Translations under genes and position numbers: made by a program
The notes under the pieces: generated by a model
The model's database searches: none
The model's input: the letters and a program-made list of their open reading frames with translations, nothing else
What the model was told of the DNA's origin: nothing
Assembly: GCA_020686985.1 (NCBI GenBank)
Contig: JAJEPU010000010.1
Coordinates: 1 to 64,000 of the forward strand
DNA from: Brotaphodocola catenula
GTDB taxonomy: Bacteria; Bacillota; Clostridia; Lachnospirales; Lachnospiraceae
Direction of reading: 5' to 3'
DNA length: 64,000 nucleotides
Shown: piece after piece, positions 49,198 through 58,262 of the stretch
How the letters are laid out: each line of letters begins with the position of its first letter
Numbering within the stretch: the first letter of the stretch is position 1

Positions 49198-49943
49198 ATG
49201 GAAAGAGACTGGAAGGAATTGTTCCGCTGGTTTCATCGACATCCGGAAATCGGTTTTCAGGAGCATGAGACGACTGCAAAAATCCGTGAGATTTTAAAGA
49301 AAGAGGGACTTACTCTGCATCCAATTGAGCTAGAGACGGGTGTCATTGCGGTAGTGGAAGGCAAGAAGCCCGGGAGTACAAATGGGAAAATAATCTGCCT
49401 TCGTGCGGACATCGACGCACTTCCGATCGAGGAAAAGACGGATCTTCCCTATGCATCGGAGTACCCGGGATGTATGCACGCCTACGGTCACGATTTTCAC
49501 ACGACAGTGGCGCTTAAAACAGCTTCGCTTCTAAACAGAAGGAAGGAAAATTTAGAGGAAACGATTTATTTTGTCTTTCAGCCCGCCGAGGAAGTCGCCA
49601 GTGGCGCAGAATATGTGCGAAAAAATGGAAATCTGCCCGAATATTCGGAGGTTTTCGGCTTTCATGTGGAGCCAACCCTTCGACCGGGGCAGGTATCGAT
49701 CCAGCCGGGCAGTGTGATGGCAGCAGTAGATGGATTTCGGATTGATATCCGTGGAAAGGGGACTCATGGAGCGACTCCGCAGTTGGGAGTCAATCCGATC
49801 ACCACAGCCGTTTCTGTGGTGGAGAAACTTGGGCGTGTTGTTTCAGAGCAGTTGAGTCCGCTCCATGCAGGTGTCGTTAGCGTGACGCATCTTGAAGGTG
49901 GAGCAACCTGGAATGTGATTCCGGAAACTGCGTTTTATGATAC
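49198..49943 (+). pseudogene. M20 family amidohydrolase, 3' part lost at an IS4 element
   Basis: The first 245 or so residues match aminoacylase/hippurate hydrolases: FHRHPEIGFQEHET, RADIDALPIEE, the metal site MHAYGHDFHTT, PAEEVASGAEY and the lid domain start GKGTHGATPQLGVNP. Family similarity stops after WNVIPETAF. The frame then runs on through DTRKIRNYLVF into the IS and ends at 50049. The remaining family length of about 130 residues, which includes the last metal ligand, is absent, and I do not find it on the far side of the IS. The fragment is therefore probably inactive. Confidence 0.8.
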
Positions 49944-51280
49944 AAGGAAGATCAGAAATTATCTGGTCTTCTTTTTGGTATCACCAGTTTACAGCTTTAT
50001 AAATGGTAGACTTGTTGGTAAGCCAGCTGTTTTAACGCCTCTATCATAGCATTTGATTTTATGTGTATTTCGATATTTTTCACGAAAGTGGCAAAAAATA
50101 TCTGACTGCGAATACCCTGACTTAATTCAAAACGAAACTCCTGTACGCTTTTTGTGCGATACTCAGAAAAATGTTCGTTCTGATAGGGCAGAATCTTCAT
50201 AGCACAGTAACTGATATTAATCAGATTGACCAGCAGTTCAATTCCTTTGCAGCTCCGCACCATGTAGTTACAAAAAGACCAGAAAGTTTTTTGTTCATAG
50301 TAGCTTGTTTCAATATTCCAGCGAAACGAATACAGTAACAGTGGAAGATATTTCATCCAGTCACTGTCAGTCTGATTTCGTGGTGCTTTTTCCTGACAGG
50401 CGCAAAAAATCGGCAGATTTTCCGGGAAAACTGTACTGAAAAACAATCTTTTTGTACCATGCTGTTTTTGGGTATTAGTGACATACGCAAGGACTTCCCT
50501 GTTGCCGAAAATCCTTGTCAGAACCCGGCGGACACTGGTATAGTAATTGCCAATCGTTTCATCTGAAAAAGTAAAATCTGTTTCAACCGAAAGACGTTTT
50601 CCATGTTTGACAGGACGTCCCCGGTGACCGGTTCGTTCAGGTGTAAGATCATACATGACAGAATCAATCCTTGCATTACCGATCAGATCCAGATTTGGAT
50701 ATTCGTCAACAATAGACACCAGATTTTGTTTTGTATACCAACTGTCACAAAGAACGATGACATGTTCCTTGTTGTGAAATTCAGGCATAATCTGCCGGAT
50801 CATGGAGGCTGCCAGTTCCAGTTTGGATTCTTTTTTCTGCCACATACGATAGCCCAGAGGAACGGAAAGATAAGATACCTTATCCCCATTCCAGACGGGT
50901 ACACAGAGCATGATGCTCACAAAGCAGTGCCTATTCAGATAGTTGGAACCGTTGTGTGTGGCATGATCAAATAGTTTTGAAACATTTTCAAATTTTGTGC
51001 CAAACTTTGGTACCATCGTATCGTCAACACACAGAAATACCGGTTGTGTCTGTAAGGAATCTGGTATCAACTTTAATGCAATCCGGGCAGTGGTATTCAT
51101 AAATCTGGAATAATCAACCTTTGCATAGGAGCATGCATAATAAAATGCAGTTAATGATTTTTCCGTTATTCCGGATAAAAAATGCCCATACAGAAACCGG
51201 ATGGAATGTGCCGATTCCAATGCCAGTATGGATAGTATCAGCAGAAACAGAGTATCTGCTGTTGGAACAGAAAAAGTTGT
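49944..51280 (-). mobile_element. IS4-family insertion sequence
   Basis: The element contains one transposase gene on the minus strand and interrupts the M20 gene. The left limit is taken from where M20 similarity ends, and near it (about 49950-49975) lies a hairpin that could end transposase transcription. The right limit is taken from where the repeat at 51279 starts. I could not find convincing terminal inverted repeats or a target duplication, so both ends are approximate. Confidence 0.55.
49997..51220 (-). CDS. IS4-family DDE transposase
   Basis: About 407 residues with the DDE triad: Asp in CVDDTMVPKFG, Asp in VLCDSWYTKQN and Glu in RWNIETSYYEQK. The last segment fits the IS4 signature Y-(2)-R-(3)-E-(6)-K exactly. 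No ATG is available. A TTG at 51220 is used, but the frame stays open with family-like sequence upstream to about 51290, where an in-frame TGA occurs, without a ribosome site. The 5' end may be truncated, so activity is uncertain. Confidence 0.8.
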   Translation of the reverse strand: MESAHSIRFLYGHFLSGITEKSLTAFYYACSYAKVDYSRFMNTTARIALKLIPDSLQTQPVFLCVDDTMVPKFGTKFENVSKLFDHATHNGSNYLNRHCFVSIMLCVPVWNGDKVSYLSVPLGYRMWQKKESKLELAASMIRQIMPEFHNKEHVIVLCDSWYTKQNLVSIVDEYPNLDLIGNARIDSVMYDLTPERTGHRGRPVKHGKRLSVETDFTFSDETIGNYYTSVRRVLTRIFGNREVLAYVTNTQKQHGTKRLFFSTVFPENLPIFCACQEKAPRNQTDSDWMKYLPLLLYSFRWNIETSYYEQKTFWSFCNYMVRSCKGIELLVNLINISYCAMKILPYQNEHFSEYRTKSVQEFRFELSQGIRSQIFFATFVKNIEIHIKSNAMIEALKQLAYQQVYHL

Positions 51281-51411
51281 TACTGTTCACGCATTGCGCA
51301 AACAGCAACGGATTTTGCCGATGCTTCGCATTCCAAATCGGCAAAATCTGCTACTACCACTGTATCATACGGCATTTTCAGTTCAGAAAATGCCTACCCG
51401 TGTACAGTAAC
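51279..51411 (-). repeat. Three-hairpin intergenic repeat, copy B
   Basis: About 133 nt, the reverse complement of the repeat at 29441-29572. On the plus strand it shows GTTACTGTT/AACAGCAAC arms, GATTTTGCCGAT/ATCGGCAAAATC arms and GGCATTTTC/GAAAATGCC arms in order. It abuts the 5' side of the IS4 transposase gene. Confidence 0.7.
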
Positions 51412-51449
51412 TGAAAAGAAAAACCACGGGAAGAAAGAAATGGGATTCC

Positions 51450-51478
51450 TTGCACCTGCGTGGAATAAATGGTATAAT
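51450..51478 (+). promoter_or_regulatory. Sigma-A promoter of the second glycan block
   Basis: TTGCAC (51450-51455) and TATAAT (51473-51478) are 17 nt apart, 100 nt before the ABC ATPase gene. Confidence 0.75.
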
Positions 51479-51494
51479 GCTCCTCGAAGTAGGA

Positions 51495-51554
51495 AGCGTG
51501 TGCCGGAATTGGTATTTGAGAGCTGAATGTAAGCTCTGCATTTTCTGGCACGCT
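51495..51554 (+). promoter_or_regulatory. Structured leader before the ABC ATPase gene
   Basis: GTGCCGGAA (51500-51508) pairs with TTCTGGCAC (51543-51551), with AGC/GCT outside it. A second arm inside joins AGAGCT (51519-51524) to AGCTCT (51532-51537). It begins about 10 nt after the expected start of transcription and ends 23 nt before the gene. No T-run follows. It is not a riboswitch class that I recognise. Confidence 0.5.
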
Positions 51555-51577
51555 CGAGAGAAACGAAAGGAAATTTC

Positions 51578-52978
51578 ATGTCTTCAGACAACGAATATGC
51601 AATTCAGGTACAAAATGTAAGTAAGATTTATAAACTATATGAGAAGCCGATTGACCGGCTGAAGGAATCTCTTAGCATCACCCATAAGAATTATCACAGG
51701 GACTTTTTTGCGCTGAGTGATATTTCTTTTAATGTCAAGAAGGGCGAGACCGTAGGCATCATCGGAACGAACGGATCGGGAAAGTCCACGATCTTAAAGA
51801 TCATCACCGGTGTTCTGACCCCGACTTCTGGAAATGTGCGCGTCAGCGGAGTGATCTCGGCACTCCTCGAGCTTGGAGCCGGATTCAACATGGATTACAC
51901 CGGAATCGAGAACGTGTTCATGAATGGAACGATGATGGGATTCACGAGAAAGCAGATGGAGGAGAAACTGCCGGATATTCTGGAATTTGCGGATATCGGG
52001 GATTTTGTCTACCAGCCGGTAAAGACTTACTCGAGTGGTATGTTTGTCCGCCTCGCATTTGCGCTCGCGATCAATGTTGAGCCGGAGATTCTGATTGTCG
52101 ATGAGGCGCTCTCGGTAGGAGATGTCTTCTTCCAGTCAAAGTGTTACCGCAGAATGGAGGAGATTCGCAAGAACGGAACGACGATTCTGATGGTTACGCA
52201 TGATATGGGAAGTGTCATCAAATACTGTGACAGGGTTGTCCTCTTAAATAAGGGACATTACGTCGCAGAGGGAGCGCCGGGCAAGATGGTCGATCTCTAC
52301 AAGAAGATCCTTGCGAACCAGATGGGGGCGCTTGAGGAAGAGCTTGCCGAGATGAATGATTTCTCCGGTGGAATCGGGGATGAGGAGAATTCTGCAAAGT
52401 CAGGATCAGGAACTTCGGATTCTAAGACCGGAAAGAGTGCAGGTGGTCATCAGAAAACAGTGCATCAGGGCTTGATGCGTGACAAGCTGACGATCAACCC
52501 GAGCAAGACCGAGTATGGAAATGGAAAGGCAGAGCTCTATGACTTCGGTCTGTTTGATGAGAGAGGAAACCTCACAAATCTGCTCCTCAAGGGAGAGTAT
52601 TTTGAGATTCGTGAGCGCATTCATTTCTATGATACGATTCAGGCACCGATCTTTACCTATACAATTAAGGATAAGAAGGGTGCTGATCTGACGGGAACGA
52701 ATACGATGTTTGAGGGAGCGGATATCCGTCCGGTCAAGGATGGAGATGAGTATGAGGTCTGCTTCCGCCAGAAGATGACGCTTCAGGGCGGAGAATATCT
52801 GCTCTCGATGAGCTGTACCGGATTTGAGCAGGGCGAGCACACGGTTTATCATCGTCTGTACGACATTGCCAATATCACGGTCATCTCCAACAAGAACACC
52901 GTGGGCGTTTACGATATGGAATCTGAGGTCGAGGCAGTTTTGAAGCCATCGGGCACGCAGGAAGAAAAAGGAAATTAA
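51578..52978 (+). CDS. ABC transporter ATPase for polysaccharide export (Wzt/TagH-like)
   Basis: A 466-residue ATPase. The nucleotide-binding domain (about 1-250) has Walker A GTNGSGKST, signature YSSGMFVRLAFA, Walker B ILIVDEALSVGD and switch His in VTHDMGS. A polar linker follows. Residues 320-455 form a beta-sandwich typical of the Wzt C-terminal domain that reads the end of the glycan chain. The partner permease (Wzm/TagG) normally lies next to it but is absent; upstream are an IS and unrelated genes. The gene is preceded by its own promoter and structured leader, and GAAAGGAAAT lies before the ATG. Confidence 0.92.
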   Translation: MSSDNEYAIQVQNVSKIYKLYEKPIDRLKESLSITHKNYHRDFFALSDISFNVKKGETVGIIGTNGSGKSTILKIITGVLTPTSGNVRVSGVISALLELGAGFNMDYTGIENVFMNGTMMGFTRKQMEEKLPDILEFADIGDFVYQPVKTYSSGMFVRLAFALAINVEPEILIVDEALSVGDVFFQSKCYRRMEEIRKNGTTILMVTHDMGSVIKYCDRVVLLNKGHYVAEGAPGKMVDLYKKILANQMGALEEELAEMNDFSGGIGDEENSAKSGSGTSDSKTGKSAGGHQKTVHQGLMRDKLTINPSKTEYGNGKAELYDFGLFDERGNLTNLLLKGEYFEIRERIHFYDTIQAPIFTYTIKDKKGADLTGTNTMFEGADIRPVKDGDEYEVCFRQKMTLQGGEYLLSMSCTGFEQGEHTVYHRLYDIANITVISNKNTVGVYDMESEVEAVLKPSGTQEEKGN

Positions 52979-52982
52979 AAGC

Positions 52983-55900
52983 ATGAAAAAGATTGATGAG
53001 GAAATACAGGCACTCTTAAAAGAGCACAAGGGAAATGTCCGGGAAATTCTCGAGCAGAATACGCGCCTGGATTATCTGTATGCGCTCTCCGGGCAGAGAG
53101 AGCTTCTGCTTGAGTGGTATGACTTTAAGTCGGACGCTTCTCTGTTGCAGGTTGGTGCGGATTACGGTGCGATGACCGGACTGTTCCGCAGAAGTGTGAG
53201 CCGGGTGACGGTTCTTGATGAGAGCAAGAAGGCGCTTGAGACCGTGCAGATGCGGTATCCGGGTGCGCCAAACATTCGCTATGAGGAGGGCACGCTCTCT
53301 GATTATGCGCAGAAGCATAAAAAAGAGGCGGAGGATGCCCAGAAATCAGAACAGAAATACGATTACATTGTGTTTGCGGGAACGCTTGAGGCTCCGTATG
53401 AGGAGCAGATTCAAACGGCGAAGTCCCTGCTTGCACCGGATGGAGTTTTGATTATTGCAGTTGCAAATACGCTCGGCATGAAGTATTTTGCCGGAAGCAG
53501 GGGGGATGAGAATGCACTTTCCAAGAAGCAGATTCTCGAGCTTCTCTATGGAACAGAAAAGACTGTGAGTATGTCCGGTCGGGCAGAGTTTTACTATCCG
53601 ATGCCGGATTACCGCACACCGGTCAGTATTTATTCCGATCAGTATCTTCCGAAAAAGGGAGATCTGACGCGAGTGACGCCAGCGTATGATTATCCGCCGT
53701 ATCACATGATGGATATGGGAGAGAAGTTTGATGAGGTCTGCGAGGCAGGTGTCTTTGACTTGTATGCAAACTCCTATCTTGTATTCTGGCAGGCGAACGC
53801 AAGCATGCAGGCAAGCGACCGCCGGATTTATATCAAGTACAATAAGACGCGCAGAGAGCAGTTCCAGATCAAGACCTGTATCTGTGAGCGACTGACTGAG
53901 CAGAGTGCACCGGCACCGTATGAGAATTTGCAGGAAGTGCAGGTTTCTGCTGGCGCAGGTACAGAGGGCGCAGAGAACGAGCAGTCGGCAAGTGCAAACT
54001 TGGCATCGTCATCGGTTCAGAATGCAGGAACTCTGGGTCACGCAAACAAAGTCTGGAAGCGCTATGTTGAGAAGTCGGCTCTGAGCCTTGACGGGGCAGA
54101 GCATATCTGGTCATTTGAGAAAAAGTATCAGGCACTGACCAATCAGCACCGTACGCTCAAGGTTGCAAAGGCATTCTGCGAGAAAAACGGAAATTCCGCG
54201 TATTTCCCGTATCTGAATGGACAGACCTGGGCGGAGAAACTCGGAGAGCAGATCCAGAACGGACAGGTTCCGGCGATGGCGCTCAAGGAGGCGATGGGGC
54301 AGATTTATGACATTGCTCCGGAGTATCGCAGTGCATTTTCAGAGACAGAGGAGTTTGACGAAGTTTTTGGAGTGGGGCTGACCGATGAGGAAAAGGGCGT
54401 TCTTGCGAGCGATACCGCCTGCAAGGTTTCCAACATCGATGCTCTGTTTGAAAATATGCTTCTCACAAAGAACGGTATTTTCTGCCTGGATTACGAGTGG
54501 GTCTTCCTGTTCCCGGTTCCGGAACATTTTGTGAAATACCGGATTCTGTACTATTTCTATGAGCAGTACCACAGCGTTCTCGGTCAGCTCGATCTCGACA
54601 GTGTGCTTGCAATGTTTGAGATCACACCGCAGATGGCGGAGATCTACCGCAAGATGGAAGAAAACTTCCAGAACTATGTGCATGGAGAAAATCAGCAACT
54701 CTATCTTGGCAACTACATGGTTTACTCCCGCGGAATCCGCGAGATCCGCCAGACCGAGAGCGATCTTGCGCGTGCGAGAGAGCGCATTGAGCAGATGAAG
54801 ATTCATAGCCGGGAGAAGGATGTGGAGATCCGCAAGATCACAGAGGTACAGCGTTTGACGAACAACCATGTGACAAACCTTGAGGCAATCATCGCAGCTC
54901 TGCGCCATGAGAACGGAGAACTCGGAAAGACGCTCAACTACCTCAACAAGCATGAGGCGATTCTGTTTAAGATCCGCCGGAAACTCGGCGACAAGTTCAA
55001 TCAGAAATATCCGAGAGGATCGGTGGAGCGCAAACGCCTTTCTTATAAGAAGGAATACCTGATGCATCCGATCCGTTCGATGAAGTTATACTCGACTCCG
55101 GAGGGACGTAATCTGCGCGATGGAGATTTCAACATCGGAGAGATCTACCGTCAGCACGGAAAGATTCACTTTGAGAAGGTCGAGAACCCGCAGGTATCGA
55201 TTGTGATTCCGGTTTACAATCAGATTCACTACACCTATGCGTGCCTGCTCTCGATTCTTGAGCACACGAAGGATGTGACGTATGAGGTGATCATCGCGGA
55301 TGATGTGTCGACCGATGCAACCTCTCGTCTCGGTGAGTTTGCGGAGGGGCTTGTGATCTGCCGAAACAGCACGAACCAGGGCTTCCTCAGAAACTGCAAC
55401 AATGCGGCGCGCCATGCCCGTGGTAAGTATGTGATGTTCCTCAACAACGACACGCAGGTGACAGAAGGGTGGCTCTCTTCGCTCGTTCAGCTGATCGAGT
55501 CTGACTCGACGATCGGAATGGTAGGATCGAAGCTCGTATACCCGGATGGACGACTTCAGGAGGCAGGTGGAATCATCTGGAGCGATGGTTCCGGCTGGAA
55601 TTACGGTCGTCTCGATAATCCGGATAAGCCGGAGTACAACTACGTCAAGGATGTCGACTATATCTCGGGAGCGGCGATTTTGCTGTCCGTTGATCTGTGG
55701 AAGCAGATCGGAGGTTTTGACACCCGATTTGCACCGGCATATTGCGAGGATTCCGATCTCGCATTTGAGGTCAGAAAAGCCGGATACCGCGTGGTTTATC
55801 AGCCACTCTCAAAAGTGATTCATTTCGAGGGCGTTTCCAACGGAACCGATGTGCAGGGAACTGGACTCAAGCGTTATCAGGTTGCAAACTCCAAGAAGCT

Positions 55901-57113
55901 TAAGGAAAAGTGGGCGGAGGAGTTTAAGAAGCAGTGTGAGAATGATGGCAATCCGGATCCGTTCCGCGCACGTGAGCGCAGTAAGGGCAAGCCGATTATT
56001 CTTGTCGTTGACCACTATGTGCCGACCTACGACAAGGATGCCGGTTCCAAGACGACGTTTGAGTATCTGAAGATGTTCATCAAGAAGGGATTTGTCGTAA
56101 AATTCCTCGGTGATAACTTCATGCATGAGGAGCCGTACACGACGACGCTTGAGCAGATGGGAATCGAAGTGCTCTACGGACCGGAGTATCAGGTGAAGAT
56201 CTGGGATTGGCTCAGAGATCACGGCGATGACATTGCAGTCGCTTATCTGAATCGTCCGCATATTGCATCGAAGTATGTCGACTACATTCTCGACAACACG
56301 GATATCAAGGTGATTTACTATGGTCATGATCTGCATTTCCTCAGAGAGAGCAGAGAGTACCAGATCACCGGAGATCCGAAGATCCGCGAGAATGCCGAAT
56401 ACTGGAAATCCGTGGAGCTGACGCTGATGAGCAAGGCAGCGGTTTCCTATTACCCGTCCTATGTGGAGCGTGATGCGATCCATGAGATCGATCCGACGAT
56501 CAATGTCAAGGACATCACAGCTTATGTCTTTGATGAGTTCAAGAGTGATATTCAGGAAGATTTTGCGAAGAGGGAAGGACTGCTCTTTGTTGGAGGTTTC
56601 GCACATCCGCCGAACGCTGATGCCGTTCTGTGGTTCGTGAAGGAGATCTATCCGCGGATTCGTGAGAAGATGCAGGCACTCGGTCAGACCCCGCCGGATT
56701 TCTATGTGGTCGGATCGAAGGTGACCGATGAAATCAAGGCGCTTGCAGAGCCGGGAAATGGCGTGATCATTAAGGGCTTTGTCTCGGAAGAAGAGCTGAG
56801 CGAGCTCTATGCGACGAGTCGAATCGTTGTGGTTCCTCTGCGGTATGGAGCAGGCGTAAAGGGTAAGGTTGTCGAGGCAATCTACAACGGAGCGCCGATC
56901 GTCACGACATCTGTCGGAGCTGAGGGAATTCCGAATGTCGAGGATGTGCTTCTCGTCGAGGATGATCCGGAGCAGTTTGCCAAGACGACGGTTCGCCTCT
57001 ACCAGAATCCGGATGATTGCCGTGCGCTCTGTGAGAAGACTCAGACCTATATCCGCCAGCATTTCAGCATGGATGCGGCGTGGAAGCGGATTGAGGATGA
57101 TTTTAAGAGATAA
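52983..57113 (+). CDS. 1376-residue multidomain glycan enzyme (methyltransferase-like, kinase-like, GT2, GT4)
   Basis: A single frame with at least four domains. Residues 50-165 form a SAM methyltransferase-like Rossmann fold (LLQVGADYGAMTGLF). Residues about 360-575 resemble an aminoglycoside/choline kinase fold (NIDALFENML, then FCLDYEW). A coiled coil spans about 589-660. A GT2 domain spans about 735-990 (SIVIPVYNQIHYTY, LNNDTQV, YCEDSDLAFEV). A GT4-type domain spans about 1003-1376 (LFVGGFAHPPNADAVLWF, ending GAGVKGKVVEA). It starts 4 nt after the ATPase gene, so the two are coupled. It probably builds and caps or modifies the exported chain that the ATPase recognises. Confidence 0.85.
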   Translation: MKKIDEEIQALLKEHKGNVREILEQNTRLDYLYALSGQRELLLEWYDFKSDASLLQVGADYGAMTGLFRRSVSRVTVLDESKKALETVQMRYPGAPNIRYEEGTLSDYAQKHKKEAEDAQKSEQKYDYIVFAGTLEAPYEEQIQTAKSLLAPDGVLIIAVANTLGMKYFAGSRGDENALSKKQILELLYGTEKTVSMSGRAEFYYPMPDYRTPVSIYSDQYLPKKGDLTRVTPAYDYPPYHMMDMGEKFDEVCEAGVFDLYANSYLVFWQANASMQASDRRIYIKYNKTRREQFQIKTCICERLTEQSAPAPYENLQEVQVSAGAGTEGAENEQSASANLASSSVQNAGTLGHANKVWKRYVEKSALSLDGAEHIWSFEKKYQALTNQHRTLKVAKAFCEKNGNSAYFPYLNGQTWAEKLGEQIQNGQVPAMALKEAMGQIYDIAPEYRSAFSETEEFDEVFGVGLTDEEKGVLASDTACKVSNIDALFENMLLTKNGIFCLDYEWVFLFPVPEHFVKYRILYYFYEQYHSVLGQLDLDSVLAMFEITPQMAEIYRKMEENFQNYVHGENQQLYLGNYMVYSRGIREIRQTESDLARARERIEQMKIHSREKDVEIRKITEVQRLTNNHVTNLEAIIAALRHENGELGKTLNYLNKHEAILFKIRRKLGDKFNQKYPRGSVERKRLSYKKEYLMHPIRSMKLYSTPEGRNLRDGDFNIGEIYRQHGKIHFEKVENPQVSIVIPVYNQIHYTYACLLSILEHTKDVTYEVIIADDVSTDATSRLGEFAEGLVICRNSTNQGFLRNCNNAARHARGKYVMFLNNDTQVTEGWLSSLVQLIESDSTIGMVGSKLVYPDGRLQEAGGIIWSDGSGWNYGRLDNPDKPEYNYVKDVDYISGAAILLSVDLWKQIGGFDTRFAPAYCEDSDLAFEVRKAGYRVVYQPLSKVIHFEGVSNGTDVQGTGLKRYQVANSKKLKEKWAEEFKKQCENDGNPDPFRARERSKGKPIILVVDHYVPTYDKDAGSKTTFEYLKMFIKKGFVVKFLGDNFMHEEPYTTTLEQMGIEVLYGPEYQVKIWDWLRDHGDDIAVAYLNRPHIASKYVDYILDNTDIKVIYYGHDLHFLRESREYQITGDPKIRENAEYWKSVELTLMSKAAVSYYPSYVERDAIHEIDPTINVKDITAYVFDEFKSDIQEDFAKREGLLFVGGFAHPPNADAVLWFVKEIYPRIREKMQALGQTPPDFYVVGSKVTDEIKALAEPGNGVIIKGFVSEEELSELYATSRIVVVPLRYGAGVKGKVVEAIYNGAPIVTTSVGAEGIPNVEDVLLVEDDPEQFAKTTVRLYQNPDDCRALCEKTQTYIRQHFSMDAAWKRIEDDFKR

Positions 57114-57136
57114 GATCTAAATGTGAAAATTTTGGG

Positions 57137-57273
57137 GGCTCCTCAGGCGGGTAAAGTCATGCAAACGCGCTTTCGCTCCGGGTTCGACGTAATGGTGCAT
57201 AAGGCTGTAAAAGACACAGCCTAAACACCAACGTCTCACACGGGTTTGCCTGCACTTTCCCGCCATCGGAGCC
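57137..57273 (+). repeat. 137-nt structured intergenic element, copy 2
   Basis: Same length and orientation as 29125-29261. GGCTCC (57137-57142) pairs with GGAGCC (57268-57273), then CGGG with CCCG, AAAGT with ACTTT and GCAAAC with GTTTGC. The central arm is TGGTG/CACCA and GGCTGT/ACAGCC around AAAAGAC. Several arm positions differ from copy 1 on both sides so that pairing is kept. It starts 24 nt after the 1376-residue gene. Confidence 0.75.
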
Positions 57274-57351
57274 ATAGATGGTTTACAACAGAGATATTGT
57301 GATAGTTTGTGTATATAGGATTATATATAGGCTGAAAAAATTTGGAGGATA

Positions 57352-57389
57352 ACCTGCCAGGAAGAGAGACGGATTCCTGGTGGGTTTTT
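57352..57389 (+). terminator. Rho-independent terminator
   Basis: ACCTGCCAGGAA pairs with TTCCTGGTGGGT (two wobble pairs) around 10 nt, followed by five T. It would end the transcript that carries the ABC ATPase, the large enzyme and the 137-nt element. Confidence 0.8.
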
Positions 57390-57451
57390 CATTTCTAAAA
57401 AAATCTCTTACTTACAGATTTATGAAGTGGGTGGAATCTTTGACAAGAAAA

Positions 57452-57460
57452 TGATATACT
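57452..57460 (+). promoter_or_regulatory. Extended -10 promoter of the heptose genes
   Basis: TGATATACT is an extended -10 box 76 nt before hddC. A TTGACA at 57440-57445 is too close to serve as its -35. The gap 57390-57536 holds nothing else clear. Confidence 0.45.
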
Positions 57461-57536
57461 GTTCGGGTAGTTAATGGAAACGTGTACGGTTGGACAACCA
57501 AAAGAACAATATTTTAGCAATATGGGAGAATGAAAA

Positions 57537-58262
57537 ATGCAGGCAATTTTACTCGCAGGCGGTCTTGGAACGCGTTTACGCAGTGTGGTGAGCGACAGAC
57601 CAAAGCCAATGGCACTGATACAGGATAAACCATTTATGGAGTATGTGGTTCATGAGCTTGCAAAGCATGGAATCACGGACATCATCTTTGCAGTGGGCTA
57701 TAAGGGATCAATGGTGGAGGAGTATTTCGGGGATGGAAGCCGTTTTACCGCTCCGGATCAGACTCCGATTAAGATTCAGTATGCCTACGAGAAGGAGCTT
57801 CTCGGAACTGCCGGTGCGATCAAGAATGCAGGAAAGCTCGTGACGGAGGATGCCTTCTATGTGTTGAATGCGGATACGTTCTATCAGATCGATTACAGCA
57901 GACTTGCGCAGATGCAGGCAGAGAAGGATCTGGATCTGGCTCTTGTGCTCCGGGAAGTTCCGGATATTTCCCGCTACGGCGAGGCGACTCTCGATCAGGG
58001 CATGCTCACAGGATTCAATGAGAAGACGAGTGAGGCGCGTCCGGGAACGATCAACGGCGGAATTTATTATATGAAGAGAGAGCTTCTCGACGAGATTCCG
58101 GAAGGAAAAGTTTCTCTTGAAAATGAGATGATTCCGAAGTGGCTCGGCGAGAAGCGGAGACTCGGCGGATTTGTACACGATGGCTATTTTATCGACATCG
58201 GAATTCCGGAGGCATATTATCAGTTTATGGACGATGTGGAGAAAGGGGTGATCCGATGGTAA
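57537..58262 (+). CDS. hddC: D-glycero-alpha-D-manno-heptose 1-phosphate guanylyltransferase
   Basis: A 241-residue nucleotidyltransferase with [10 protein letters not shown] at residues 6-15 and RPKPM just after, and LNADTFY as the metal-binding acidic motif. On sequence alone it could be another sugar-1-phosphate transferase. The three following genes (kinase, phosphatase, isomerase) make the GDP-heptose role the best reading. It overlaps hddA by 7 nt. Confidence 0.85.
   Translation: MQAILLAGGLGTRLRSVVSDRPKPMALIQDKPFMEYVVHELAKHGITDIIFAVGYKGSMVEEYFGDGSRFTAPDQTPIKIQYAYEKELLGTAGAIKNAGKLVTEDAFYVLNADTFYQIDYSRLAQMQAEKDLDLALVLREVPDISRYGEATLDQGMLTGFNEKTSEARPGTINGGIYYMKRELLDEIPEGKVSLENEMIPKWLGEKRRLGGFVHDGYFIDIGIPEAYYQFMDDVEKGVIRW

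Noticed and set aside
49944-51452. IS boundaries set by CAAGGAA (49944) and TTCCTTG (near 51452) as terminal inverted repeats.
   Set aside because: Only seven bases match, similarity does not extend inward, and there is no target duplication. The match is likely due to chance.
57440-57460. A TTGACA...TATACT promoter upstream of hddC.
   Set aside because: The spacing is only 9 nt. The extended -10 box TGATATACT was reported instead.
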